In this document: in pieces, positions 1 to 10,645 of the stretch
Position numbering within the stretch: the first letter of the stretch is position 1
Layout: the number at the start of each line of letters is the position of its first letter
Source: Pyrenopolyporus hunteri
Taxonomy: Eukaryota; Ascomycota; Sordariomycetes; Xylariales; Hypoxylaceae
Direction: 5' to 3'
Length of the DNA: 64,000 nucleotides
Assembly (NCBI GenBank): GCA_902806595.1
Contig: CADCXC010000003.1
Span: 3,410,001-3,474,000, forward strand
Position numbers and translations under genes: made by a program
The notes under the pieces: model-generated
The model's input: only the letters and a program-made list of their open reading frames with translations
What the model was told of the DNA's origin: nothing
The model's database searches: none

Positions 1-849
1 TCACAAGTATAGTTATAGTGTGATTGAGAGTGAGGTTCGAGCCCGCGGCAATAGCAACAGGGGCGCCACCAAACTGAATGATCCTTCGAGCCTCGCTTTG
101 CCAAACTTCGTGATTTAGAGGCGCGTTCGGACTCGCAATGAGTGTGTTGGGGGATGACCGGAATCGGAACACCAGCTCAATTTGCAAAACTCTCCGCGAC
201 AAATTTAATCGAACGGCTTGAGAGGGAATCCAAAAGGAACATATAACAACTCTTAGGTACATTCCATGATAAGGAGTCAGTGAGCCGTCATTCAGACATA
301 AATACTTATGAAATAAACCTATTGTGGGAAAGGATCGCATCGAGGGCATTAGGCTTGGGGAAGTCCGAATTATCTCGTGAACTATTAACATCAACCCGCT
401 GCTTGGGCTGTCGATAATCGAATAGCTATGTTTCGTATTTTGTGACTCCTAGTAGCTACCTATATTTTCTGTCCCGTATTAGCTGTGGGATAGAATGCAG
501 TGAGGCAAAGAACGTGCCGCCGACACGGTCAAACACCACCAGTTTGGTTCGGCTTATCGTGAAGTAGCCTGGTTGGCGCCATAAGACCTTCCAGCAACCT
601 TAAAAGACGTAGAATTGACAGAGACATACTTTTTTTATAGCAGTTCGGCTTGAAGAAAAAAAAAGTAATGTGTTGAGATCCTCCTTATTTGTTCTTCCCA
701 TGCGGACTTCAATGACTCGTAAATGTATGCGATATATTATTATACAATTCGCGATACTGTCTTTCCGTGATACGATAGCTGGCGCGTGTTCTGTGGGCAT
801 ATAGGCCTGAAAGGAGCCGTCTCCCAATAAGCCCTAAAACAAGCTCCCT
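1..849. other. intergenic, no gene recognised
   Basis: I see no convincing coding region or RNA gene. All six frames are broken by frequent stops, and the one short frame on the minus strand (600-827) has no recognisable protein features. The stretch lies downstream of the minus-strand membrane-protein gene that ends at 850, so it probably includes that gene's 3' region. Confidence 0.5.
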
Positions 850-1253
850 CTATTTTACTTCTCGTGGCGTCTCGGGGTACTCCATCCAGGCGCCGAGAAA
901 TCCAGCGGCCATAAGGCCGACAAATAACTTGGCCTGGGGGAAGGCCGGGCCGCCGAACTCAGGGTCGACGCCCATGGTACCGGGCGGCAAGATGCTGAGG
1001 AGCCCCGCGATCCAGTAGATCGAGCCGGTGATGGCGCTAACGAAGAGGAACTCGCGGCGCAGCTCGGGTGTCTTAGCCCGGCGCCACGTATAGTACAGAG
1101 TCAGCCCGGATAGGATGATAGCGAGGGAGACGGTTTGCGCGTTGTGGAATCTGGTGGCGCGGGCGTTAGACACGGCTTCTAGTCAGGATATATATATATA
1201 TATATATATATAGATATAGATATAAAGGCGAGATAATAAGAAAAAAAAATAAG

Positions 1254-1318
<65 letters not shown>

Positions 1319-1442
1319 AAACTAACTTGGCGTGCGGCGGCCACCGCGGGTTAAACATGTGTGTCTCATTGAAGCAATCAGCCCAGACGGCGCCGAAGCA
1401 CATGCCGAGGGCGTCGATGGTAAGTAGTAGACGGCCCAACAT
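850..1442 (-). CDS. small four-helix membrane protein, DUF6640-like
   Basis: Two exons on the minus strand, 1442-1327 and 1150-850, give 138 residues. The start is ATG at 1442. The 176-base intron has donor GTTAGT and acceptor CCAG, and splicing restores the frame as Ala-Lys-Phe-His-Asn. The protein has four hydrophobic segments: residues 2-20, one near the splice junction ending before Tyr-Thr-Trp-Arg-Arg, one in the middle ending in a Leu-Pro-Pro-Gly turn, and one close to the C-terminus. It resembles a widespread uncharacterised fungal membrane family with a Pro-Pro-His-Ala-Lys-Phe-His core, which I recall as DUF6640. Some databases call members acetyltransferases, but I see no acetyltransferase motif. 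The intron carries a long (CT)n tract and a (TA)n tract. Function unknown; an endomembrane location is inferred. Confidence 0.8.
1188..1213. repeat. (TA)n microsatellite
   Basis: About a dozen TA dinucleotides lie inside the intron of the small membrane-protein gene, between its acceptor and the (AG)n tract. Confidence 0.9.
1257..1312. repeat. (AG)n microsatellite, about 28 units, inside an intron
   Basis: An uninterrupted AG run on the plus strand, which is CT in the transcript of the minus-strand gene. It starts shortly after the 5' splice site, so it forms a very long pyrimidine tract in the pre-mRNA. Confidence 0.95.
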
Positions 1443-2699
1443 GTCTGCTTCTAGTATTGGTTATATATAGTTATATCATGGAAATTAGACAGCAGTATCT
1501 CGTAATATCTTGTACGTAGGTATATTATGATTTTATATTCGAGTCAATTTTTCGACAGCCGTCACTAATAAAGATGCCTCCTGGGTGACTTTGTTAGTCT
1601 TATACTACATGTATTGCATTGTACTGTACAAGTACAATACCTCACGTACCTAGCTTCTTGACTTTTATACTCTACGCCGGGTGCTACGGCCCCATATAGA
1701 TTTTCATGTCGGTACCCGACCCTAGATACTGACCTCCCTACTATGGTAGGTACCACCTAATACATATGTAGGACTCCACCATCCCATTATCTTTACGTCA
1801 CCGTTCTACCTATCAGCTGTCAACCGTACATGGCTGCGTTGTACAATACATCCCAAGCATTTATTTTCGAGGTTCCATAATCGCGGACGACACGAAGCTA
1901 GAGGATCTAGAACCGTCGCGCATAAAAGTGAAGGGGCAGTTAGTCGGCGATCCTTCTAAACCAGGCCAATACAGACTCGGGTATTCGGCCTTTCGCGTCG
2001 ACACATGAACAAAGTGGGCTGATAAATACCAACTCTACGTAAGGGATGTATTGTATTAGTCCTATAACAGCTCCGACTATACCGTTCCTTCGTAGGGCAG
2101 CTCGTGGCGCAGTGCCGTACTCGTGCTTCCGGAGCCAAGTTTACCTATATATACCGGGCACTCCATACCTTGGGTACACCGTCTAAGGATAAGATCACGT
2201 AACCCAGTCAACCCGGTTAGTAGTGAAATACGCGGCTTTGCGAAGAAGAAGGGGGACCCGAGGCCTCTTAACATCTTTAATACCGCTTTTATTTCGAAAT
2301 GCAGATCAAGTCAAACTAGCTAATCTAGCCATCGTCCGTCCGAGATGTAATCTGGAATATTACCCATATTATCCGAAGTGCAAATAATTATCATTGCCAT
2401 TGCCCGCAATCACAACGCATATGCCAAAGCCAGTCCTCGTAATGCAATGGTAACAGTAACAGGCTTGTCTGTCTGCTCATTCGTTCGCTGCCGAACTCGT
2501 CTCCCTGGGGAATCTTCATAATCTTAGCTATGCCTAGCACCCTCCCAGAACCGCAGGTTGGACTCGAAAACCCCTCTTTCGAGCCGAAAGAAATGAGATG
2601 CAAGAGCTATATACTAGTACAGGGTCTCATTCTCGTATACCATCGAAGCCGACCTGCCCCCGCCCTAACGCCCTGCCATGCATTAACTTGAAGCGGCAC
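1443..2699. other. intergenic, no gene recognised
   Basis: Between the small membrane-protein start and the RCC1-like stop. Only short frames without recognisable domains are present. Several TACC/GGTA words occur near 1630-1770. This is the likely promoter of the membrane protein plus the 3' region of the RCC1-like gene. Confidence 0.5.
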
Positions 2700-4751
2700 T
2701 CAATGGCCGTTCGGTAAATTCTCGTCGGCCACGGCCGCGAGCATCGAGTATTGACCACCAGCGCCAGCCCAGACGACTTTTCTATCACGGATCGCGGTAT
2801 TGTCAATCACAGTCGGAACCTCAATATCATCTGTGGTACCTTGGCCCGTCTGGTAATTGGCTGAGAAACCCCACGAGTACACCTTGCCGGCGTTATCCAA
2901 GGCAAAACTGGTATCCGAACCAGTAGCGACAAAGGTAGCATTAATACCTGGACAAGGTGTCAGAGCGCTCCATTCGTGAGGATCAAGGTGCGATAAATAC
3001 ATACCATCAATAACACTGGGCTCCAAAAGAATTCGTGGCTTCCCGCTGTCGTCGAAGACGGTGTTCTCCTTGGTATACAAACTAGCCGGTTGCCCAACTT
3101 GGTGGCCATCGAGACGGCCCCAGGTAAGTAGTTTTCCATCGGTCGTGCAAGCGACCGAGTGGTGCAACCCACCAACGATCTGGTTAATCTTGTAATCGGC
3201 GAGAGAATCGACAACCTGGGGCTGGAGGACCATGGCGTCGTCTTCTCCGATGTGTTCGCTAAGACCCGTCTGAGCATAGTTATTCAATCCCCAGGCCCAA
3301 ACCTGATCCTCGGTGTCGATGTAGAAGCTGTGGTACGAACCGGCACCCACCTGGGTGGCGCGGTGCTTCTTAGAAAATCTCCCACACGGCTGCGGACTAA
3401 GTCCGGCGCTCGGTCCTCCGAGGCGGCTGAGCGGTTTTCGGCCCAGTTGATACTGACCTCCACTACCCCAGGTGAAGACTTTGCCGGAAAGGTCCAAAGC
3501 CAAGACGTGATTCGAGCCGCAAGCCAACTTGGTAATATTCTTCAAGTCGGGGATGATGGTAGGTGTTGGCTGGATTCGAGCGCCCTCGCTGAACCCAATG
3601 ATGCCGTCGGAACCTCGGAAAGTACCCCAGCCATAAACGTAGCCGTCGTCCGTAAGGATGAAGGAGGCCGAGTCGGTGGCGGCAACCTGTGTGATTTTGG
3701 TGCCTTCGGGGAGCATGCTAAGGTCGACTTTGCCCGGGGTAGATTCGCGCGGATTGATACCAGTGTCATCCTCATCTTCAGAATCATCCTCGTCGTCAAC
3801 GTCGCGAGTACCACCTTCCCAGAATGTATCACGACCCAGTGCCTTATCATCGTTGACACCCCAAGTGAGAATAGTCTGATCGTGAGTCAGAGCAATACAG
3901 TGCATGCCACCACAAGCTATCGCGACAATGCCCTTGAGATTGTGGTTAATACGAGGTCGCTTCACGTCGATAGGCTTTTTTCCGTCGTATTTCTTACTAC
4001 CGAGACCAAGCTCGCCAGATGATCCTTCACCGAAGACGAAGACGTCAAACTGTGTAGTAGGCACCTCGTTGAAGGCCACACCTCTCGCGCCGAACCCCCT
4101 CGCTCGAGCGACGGTCTTTTTGGGAGCGGGCTTGGTGGCCGGTTTAGCAGCAGGTTTAGCAGCGCGGCGTCCCGTTGCCGCGGCCGCCGGCTTGGTACCT
4201 TGGCCTTTGTCTTCTTCCGCCTTCTTGGCTGCAGGTCGACCACGAGGCTTTTTTGCCTTAGGTGCTGTCTCGGGTTCTTCGTTCTGGTTCTGGTTGTCTT
4301 CTTCATCAGCTTCGTCTCTCTTACGCTTAGACGCGCCGGACCCACTCGCCCGGCTTGTGCTGGCGCGTTGTTGATCGGATCCTCGAGTATGAGTTGTCTC
4401 GTCACGGCCATTCTCGACGGCCTTCGTAGGTGCAGACTTTTTCTTTGCCTCCTTGGGCTGCGGAGCGGCTCGCTTTCGGCTCAGCCCTCGAGCAACCCTT
4501 GAGTCATCGTGTTCGCGACTATAGTCCACGTCCGCCTCGCTATCATTTTCCTCGTCCCCTTCATCGGTATCATCATGGGTAGGGTCAGCAAGGTCCTTCG
4601 CTCCGCGACGGCCCTGGGCTTTCGTGGCAGCATTAGATGTCGCGTTTGATCGACCACTTTTGGCAGTAGTTCCCTTGGTGGCGGTCTTCTTCGTCACGCC
4701 GGAGGACTTAGGGCCGGTTGCCGCCGGGGCATTACGGCTTTTCGGAGGCAT
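2700..4751 (-). CDS. RCC1/Pim1-like Ran guanine nucleotide exchange factor
   Basis: A seven-bladed RCC1 beta-propeller protein. This family loads GTP onto Ran on chromatin and so drives nuclear transport, spindle assembly and chromosome condensation. The N-terminal tail (about 230 residues) is rich in Lys, Ala and Thr. It contains a nuclear-localisation-like Ser-Lys-Arg-Lys-Arg-Asp-Glu near residue 142 and an AT-hook-like Pro-Arg-Gly-Arg-Pro near residue 170. The propeller starts near residue 235 and shows repeated Gly-Gly-x-His and Trp-Gly blade motifs. An in-frame 57-base intron is very likely at 3004-2948: donor GTATGT, branch CTGAC, acceptor CCAG. Removing it gives exons 4751-3005 and 2947-2700 (664 residues) and restores the blade junction Val-Ile-Asp-Gly-Ile-Asn; retaining it gives 683. 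An acidic insertion follows in the third blade region. The family is certain; the one-to-one match with Pim1 is inferred. Confidence 0.9.
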   Translation of the reverse strand: MPPKSRNAPAATGPKSSGVTKKTATKGTTAKSGRSNATSNAATKAQGRRGAKDLADPTHDDTDEGDEENDSEADVDYSREHDDSRVARGLSRKRAAPQPKEAKKKSAPTKAVENGRDETTHTRGSDQQRASTSRASGSGASKRKRDEADEEDNQNQNEEPETAPKAKKPRGRPAAKKAEEDKGQGTKPAAAATGRRAAKPAAKPATKPAPKKTVARARGFGARGVAFNEVPTTQFDVFVFGEGSSGELGLGSKKYDGKKPIDVKRPRINHNLKGIVAIACGGMHCIALTHDQTILTWGVNDDKALGRDTFWEGGTRDVDDEDDSEDEDDTGINPRESTPGKVDLSMLPEGTKITQVAATDSASFILTDDGYVYGWGTFRGSDGIIGFSEGARIQPTPTIIPDLKNITKLACGSNHVLALDLSGKVFTWGSGGQYQLGRKPLSRLGGPSAGLSPQPCGRFSKKHRATQVGAGSYHSFYIDTEDQVWAWGLNNYAQTGLSEHIGEDDAMVLQPQVVDSLADYKINQIVGGLHHSVACTTDGKLLTWGRLDGHQVGQPASLYTKENTVFDDSGKPRILLEPSVIDGMYLSHLDPHEWSALTPCPGINATFVATGSDTSFALDNAGKVYSWGFSANYQTGQGTTDDIEVPTVIDNTAIRDRKVVWAGAGGQYSMLAAVADENLPNGH

Positions 4752-5479
4752 TGCGGATGAACTTAGTAGTCGGCGCAGAAATTATCGCAACCGATACAAG
4801 TAGTAGAAGGAATGTAGGTATGTAGGTGATGGCGGTCTTTGTCTGCGACCTCTGAGAGATGGTTGGGTCGACGAACGATAAGTCGATTGAGAAGAGATGT
4901 AATATGTTGGATAATGTTGGACGGTATTGCACGATGCGAGTTACGTGGTTAGACGCGAGTAGGGTGTAGGTGAGAGGTAAGGCGAAGGTGTGGATGATTT
5001 GGGAACTCTGCTGGGTGAGCTGCGCAAGCAACGCAACAGTCGCGTCTTGCTGGCAAGTCAGACGAGACGTGACCCTTGACGGGGAATCTTGTGTGGAACA
5101 AAAACGCAAGGCCACTATGACATGCAAGGACTAGATCAAGTGGAAGTCTCTTTGTCGCGTTCGAGAACAATTGAGAATGGAGTGCTCGATGCGAAAAAAG
5201 GACGAATGTTTTCGGGGATGAATATGGTTGAAGTAGAAAGAAAAACGCGCTGGAGGAAATTTTAAGTAAAAAAGCTGTGCTCAGTTGCCCAAGGCCGCAT
5301 GCAGCGGCTGATGTAACCGAATTATTCAATTATTCACTAAAACAGTTGAATAAACAGTGGACAATCGCGTTCTTGCCCCACAATAGCTTTTATTATTATT
5401 TTTTTTTTCGAACAGCCTAGCAGCTACCCTTGTATCTACTTAGGTACCTCCAACAATAGCTTAGGCGTAGAACCAATCA

Positions 5480-5499
5480 AAAAAAAAAAAAAAAAAAAA
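5480..5499. repeat. poly-A run
   Basis: About 20 consecutive A residues in intergenic DNA, flanked by GGTA-type repeats. Confidence 0.9.
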
Positions 5500-5739
5500 C
5501 ATCCGTCTAAATACCTAGGTAAGTACCCTACACACCGCCCGGCACATGTACCTAAGTATTCTCCCGATCTGTCCAAGCTCGAAGCCCCAAGCTCCCAGCA
5601 GCCCCCCTTACGAGAGGTACCCAGGTACTCAAGGTTAATCAGCAAGAAGTTTCCCATAATTCGATACTTTATTAGCCACCTCTCCAATAGGACAGAAGAT
5701 CAATGATAAGTTGGCCACGGGACATATACCAAGATACTT

Positions 5740-5957
5740 ATTAGGTACTACCTGACATTAGGTAAGAACATGCAAATACCTAAGTAATAATATATTACGG
5801 GCTACATGTACTTGATATGCCTAGGTAGGTACCTTGGTATGTTATCTGGTATAAATATATGTACCTAGGTATATGCCTGTGTAGATCATATAGGTACCGA
5901 GTTACATAATACCACATTATATACCTAGGTACCTACATGTACCTACCTAGGTACCAC
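5740..5957. repeat. dense GGTA/TACC palindromic repeat cluster
   Basis: More than ten copies of TACCTAGGTA-like and GGTACCTA-like words in about 220 bases, joined in both orientations so that CCTAGG and GGTACC palindromes recur. The same words occur in most intergenic spacers of this window and seem absent from exons. Confidence 0.85.
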
Positions 5958-6224
5958 CGAATATGGACCTAACTGTTCGTCATTCTCGAATCAGCTGACA
6001 GTCACGCACAGCACCTAATATTCAGCGGGTATTTTATTTGTTTTACCAACCGCTCCATTTAATCAATAAACAATTTCGTTGTGCAAAGAACCTCATCTCC
6101 CTCTTTCACGACAATGAATTATGAAAACAGTCCGACGCTAGTGTACGACGCTGGGCCGCCCGTAGGACGTCCAGAGGAGATTGTATAGCTCATGAGATGA
6201 ATATTGAAAGAGAGTCGTTTAACA

Positions 6225-6248
6225 CCCATTCCCATTCCCATTCCCATT
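6225..6248. repeat. (CCCATT)4 microsatellite
   Basis: Four perfect copies of a hexamer, about 180 bases downstream of the stop of the Cys-rich protein gene, so probably in its 3' region. Confidence 0.9.
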
Positions 6249-6425
6249 TCCAGTACCAGTAACCTAACTCCAAGCCCCCTATGACCACGTCCTAATCAAT
6301 CGCATTCTGATTCTCTGTAGAAGCAGAAGAGTGTCCCCTTTCTCCGACTATAGCAACTTAGAGACCAGCAGTACCCCACAGAAACCCCCAACTCCGCTAA
6401 CGTCGGTCGAGCCTTAAGCCGCCCA

Positions 6426-6845
6426 TTATTTCCTCGTAGTGAAGTCGGTCTCGTTCGCGTTCGCGTTCGCGTTCGAAGAGGCAAGCTCGCAGGTACACGA
6501 TTCAGCAGGGCGAGCACCACACGCGCAAGTGCTGCCGGTAACAGGGGCATTCTCTCTCGAAGCATTCTCGCAGGTACATTGGCCCGCGGGACGAGCACGG
6601 CACGAGCATCGGGCGCCGCTCAGGGTGTTCTCAACCGGTGCCTTCTCGCAGGTACAGTTGAGCGCGGACTTCTGCCCGCAGGAGCATGTTGCTTGCTTGG
6701 CTACGGACGAATACGACATCAGTTCGCCTTCCAGAACGAGCTATAATCCGGACTTGCGCGAGCGTTCGAACTTACCACAGACACATTCGCCCCCGACGTT
6801 CTTCCCGCAGCAGGTGGGCGTGGCCTTTGAAACTTCGGTTGCCAT
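6426..6845 (-). CDS. Cys-rich repeat protein, DUF7871-like
   Basis: Two exons, 6845-6776 and 6700-6426, give 114 residues. The 75-base intron runs from GTAAGT to GTAG. The protein contains 16 cysteines arranged as four consecutive units, each with two cysteine pairs: Cys-Cys...Cys-x-Cys first, then three of the form Cys-x-Cys...Cys-x-Cys. The later units share Ala-Arg-Pro-Ala and a Glu-Asn-Ala-Pro type linker. It ends in an Asn-Ala run encoded by a (GCGTTC)n hexamer and then Asp-Phe-Thr-Thr-Arg-Lys. It matches a fungal family I recall as DUF7871, of unknown function. The spacing is metallothionein-like, so metal or redox binding is a reasonable guess, not shown. No signal peptide or membrane segment, so probably cytosolic. 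The first unit spans the splice junction, which supports the model. Confidence 0.85.
6453..6474. repeat. (GCGTTC)n hexamer inside a coding exon
   Basis: Nearly four copies of a hexamer within the last exon of the Cys-rich protein. On the minus strand it encodes alternating Asn-Ala. Confidence 0.85.
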
Positions 6846-9800
6846 TGTGACGGAATGCGACGTGGACGATGAGGTGAGTGTTGGGAGAGATATCGTAGGA
6901 CGGTTGGTTGATGAGTAGAGTGGCTGGAGCCTTGCTACTTGGAAACGATCGTCTAGTAAATGTCTAGAAATCTATGACTGAGGTGCTTTTGAATATCTAC
7001 CGGAGAGGAACATAACGGATGGCAATAGATGTCGCATTTATACCTTGAGACTTGAAGGCTATCTTCCTTTGGAGTCGGACCCGTTGCTGCTATCAATACA
7101 AGCCTCCCACTGACATCACTAGTCGCGCTTTGTTGAAGAGATAGGTAATCATGTTTACGCTGATTGGCCGACCCTTCCCCTGGACACGGTGCCTGTAGCC
7201 AATGGCTGCATTTATGATTATTTTAACTAGGTTCTAGATGGTCTAGTCCCCAGACCCAGGGGGGATCCAGACCATCGGCTGACCTCTAATGAGGCTGAAC
7301 TTCTTAGACATGATCAGTTGCTCGCGACCGAATGGTCTGACCGAATTTTAGTACTTCAAATCAAACAATCCGCATTACTAACTTGTTAATCCATCCCTCA
7401 TTATTGGTCGCCTCCGAGTTTGCTCTGGCTCTGTTTGTTAGAGAAATATTTTCTATTTTTTCGTCCTAATACCTACCTACCTACCTAGGTATGGAGGTAT
7501 GTTCTAATAGTTTCCACTGAGAGCTGAGTCAACCGCCATCCCGGGCCTCTCGTTCGGCGCTACTGATCATTCTGGGAACTCACAGCACGCTATTCACTTC
7601 TCGAGTTTCAAGTGGTTGTCGGCCCTACCAAAGTTTTCAAGTTCGTAAGTAGCTTATCCGTATGGCCTAGCCTATAAGGCTCGACCGAAGTCATATATAT
7701 ATCATCTCGGTGTATGTATATTACTTGACCTCTCTTTAAGATGTTTTTCACGTCTTCATCTAGTAGCCTGGCTATTATAACCTTTGAGTTTGCTTTACAT
7801 CAGGTGAGAGACAGCTCATCCGTGGGATAGAACATATAGAGCACATCGATGTGACAAGCCCGTTGGTCGTACAACTAATGTGCCCTTAACCTAAATCACT
7901 TTATTCTATTATTGGAACCGAGTATGACGGGCCGTATTATCCTATTATGCCTCACACATCACTTGTTCCATTCACTCTTGGAGTATTAAAACGACGAAAT
8001 CTAAGGTCAGGGACACTGAAGCTATTAGCTACCTACCCATTCAAGAGCCCTAGAGAAACAAGGCTTGTAGAAACGTAGGCCTCGGGGGCGGGAGGTTTGT
8101 CACGAATCAATGTGAGACCATATCCCCAATAGAACGACGAGTACATATCTTAGATAAATTGCCCTCCATACAGATCCAGAGGACTCTGCTCCGAGTTCGT
8201 TTCATAGGTCCCATATCGCACTATCATGAAATGTAAGCATGGTACGTTATGATGGGTATCATTGATTATGCACCCCTAGTCTCCAGGTAAACTGGCAAAA
8301 ACACCTCCGACTAAACATATGGGGTCGGCACGAACTCTCGATATCGCGGCCTGGAAAGCTAGGTTCATTCTAATATGACTGATCGATATGATCCTAACAT
8401 GTGCTTCGAGGAACTTGCTGGAGGCGAGGCGTCGGAACGTGTTCTATGGTGGATATGGATCTATAGGTAGGTAGTTTAGGATATAAAGTTAATAGGAATA
8501 TGTCAATCTCTACCCACTAGACCCTTTGTGAAAGAATGAAATTGAAATGGCATTACTTAATGCTGGTGCTTATACCCAGGAGATCGTGGAGGCGAAGAGA
8601 TTCGCGTGGAATGGCCCATCTTAAGGAGCTCGGAGTCCGCCTGCATACCGGAGTTAACGATAAATTGCCGTGTGACTTACGCCGTCGGCGTCTCTTCAGC
8701 TATAGATCAACATACCAACCCCAATAACTCACCTTGTTTCTCTGCGGACGTGCATCATGGCGTCTGCAATGTATCGGCCGCTTGTATAGGCCGCCTATAT
8801 CCGTGCCAAAGCGCCATAGGGCCCCTTCATAGGGAGGGATATTGCGCTGGTTACGCCGTGCTCAGCTTGCAAGAAAAATTATCCTCACCTTACATGGGGA
8901 AAGCTGACTGCGGAATCAAGCGCTCCTTGTGATACAGGAGTGGTTAGTTCCGACAGTCTCCCGCGACCTACTGGGCTAATGGGTTCTAATCTACATGACT
9001 CCGGGATGAACATGGCGGGTGTCTACCATCAATAAGACCGAGACCGGTAACTTGGCGATATCCGGCCGGCCGCGTCGGAGAAGGACTATCATCTAAGACA
9101 AAGTCATGATACCTAATTGGCACTTCCGTTTCGTTCAAGCTACAATAGTGGGTTAGAGATCACCGGATGCTCATGTCAGTGGGTCTTGGGCGCCCAATCT
9201 CGGGTGGCCCCCGATGAATCTCACTTCTCAGCCTATCGATATGGCCCTAGAAAGAAGCCCCGTGGGATATGACAGTATGGTAGCTCCACGGAGGGGTAAT
9301 TGGGTGACTAAGGGTTGGGTTAGGCGCCGGAAAATGGTTCGATAGTATAGAAGCTTAGGAACGAGTGAATGAAAGTGTGCTACGAATGGACACAACGGAA
9401 AACGCGCCGATGGAATTCCCATGCAGCGTTCCTTGGGGAACCGAATTTGCTCGAATGGTGTTGTGCAAGATCCCGTTACAAAAACCCGAGGACGAGAATG
9501 CCCTCCCCTCAGGCAGCCCCCCGGACCCGAGTTTCCTGAGGGGCGAAGAAATCTGTGGACGTCGTAGTAAGAGCACACGGACACATACTTCTTAGGTAGG
9601 TGTAGGTAACAATCTTATCTACAGGATGGTGTTCACACCTAGCTTAAAGAGAAATACAGTAGACGCGAAGGAATGGCGGTGTCGTAGTTCTTCGCGTGCT
9701 GTTTCTAATAATAAGCTTCCCCTCAGAATCTAATCGCCGGGTTTTTCGGTAAGGAATACAGCTTCGTGCAATAGCGTCACACCGAAGAAATGGACAATCT

Positions 9801-10645
9801 AAATGGAGCAAAGGTAATCTAGAAAGATGTAGCCTTGGGTTGCGAGCTGTGAGCTGTGAACGAGAAAAAAAAAAAAGGAAAATGTGTCTTGCTTGTTTGG
9901 TGGCCAATCTGTGCTCACTCAACGCCACTAAAAGGAGAGAGTGAGCGACTTTCCTTGACCAACTCGTATCCGTGGTAATAGTAGTAATGCTACCCTGCAT
10001 GTTCCCTGCATGCCACGCCGGCCCGCCCATCGAACGATTGGACGAGTTGTTACACCCAGTAGAATAGGGTGCATGCAAAAGACGCGAGAGGATTGTATAG
10101 GGCTTTTCTATCGACTGTTTATTACCTACCACATATGTAGATTCGTTGGCTGACTTGTTCATTAACTCCGGCTGATTGTGGGATCAGAAACATTGATAGC
10201 AAAGGTCGTCTTACGCGCTTAAGCGGGGATGATGGGCTTTGCCCTTTTTGCTTTTGATTGAACAAAAAGATGAAAAAGAAATAGAAGAAAATAACTAGTG
10301 CTTTTCTTTTCTCTCGACAAGGCCCCCGAGTCGGCGGGTTGCATGGGACTTGGCCGTCACGATTGCATATGCAGGTCAGCCAATCCACCAATGCGACTCG
10401 ATGTCCAGGGGCTATGCGAATCCGGTTTTCGTATTGGTTTGACTAGAAAGTGCGGTGGGCTCACGGACACATCCCACGATACGCCAACGTCATCGCTTAA
10501 AACTCCTCTGGGTGCAACTCTAGGTAGGCCATAGAATCGCTAAATACAACCCCCAATTTATATACCATATAGTGCATCGTTTTCCCGCCTACGGTCGTGC
10601 ACCCCAACTCGAATTCTTCTCCTGGTCATGTAAGCTGGAGACACA
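6846..10645. other. 3.8 kb gene-poor stretch
   Basis: No gene recognised. From about 6920 to 8530 even 60-codon open frames are missing. The frames at 8536-8932 and 9228-10534 lack domains, splice support or family resemblance. A CTACCTACCTACCTAGGTA-type tract lies near 7471-7490. The first few hundred bases are the likely promoter of the Cys-rich protein gene. The rest could be decayed repeat DNA, but I cannot name a parent element. Confidence 0.5.

Larger units (their letters stand above)
4752..6425. other. intergenic: RCC1-like promoter and repeat-rich spacer
   Basis: The first few hundred bases are the likely 5' UTR and promoter of the RCC1-like gene. Two overlapping minus-strand frames here (4732-5127 and 4949-5329) have no domain and I treat them as chance. 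From about 5430 to 5960 the sequence is dominated by GGTA/TACC palindromic repeats and a poly-A run. Near 6225 there is a (CCCATT)4 array. Confidence 0.6.

Noticed and set aside
28..58. tRNA-like T-loop GGTTCGAGCCC
   Set aside because: No acceptor stem, anticodon arm or D-arm can be folded around it.
1257..1312. Centromere- or telomere-like repeat
   Set aside because: A simple dinucleotide array inside one intron; no telomeric TTAGGG array is present anywhere in the window.
3159..4022. 287-codon plus-strand frame opposite the RCC1-like gene
   Set aside because: A shadow of the RCC1-like coding strand without domain or splice support.
4732..5329. Two minus-strand frames just upstream of the RCC1-like start
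   Set aside because: They overlap the likely 5' leader, lack domains and do not continue the RCC1-like frame.
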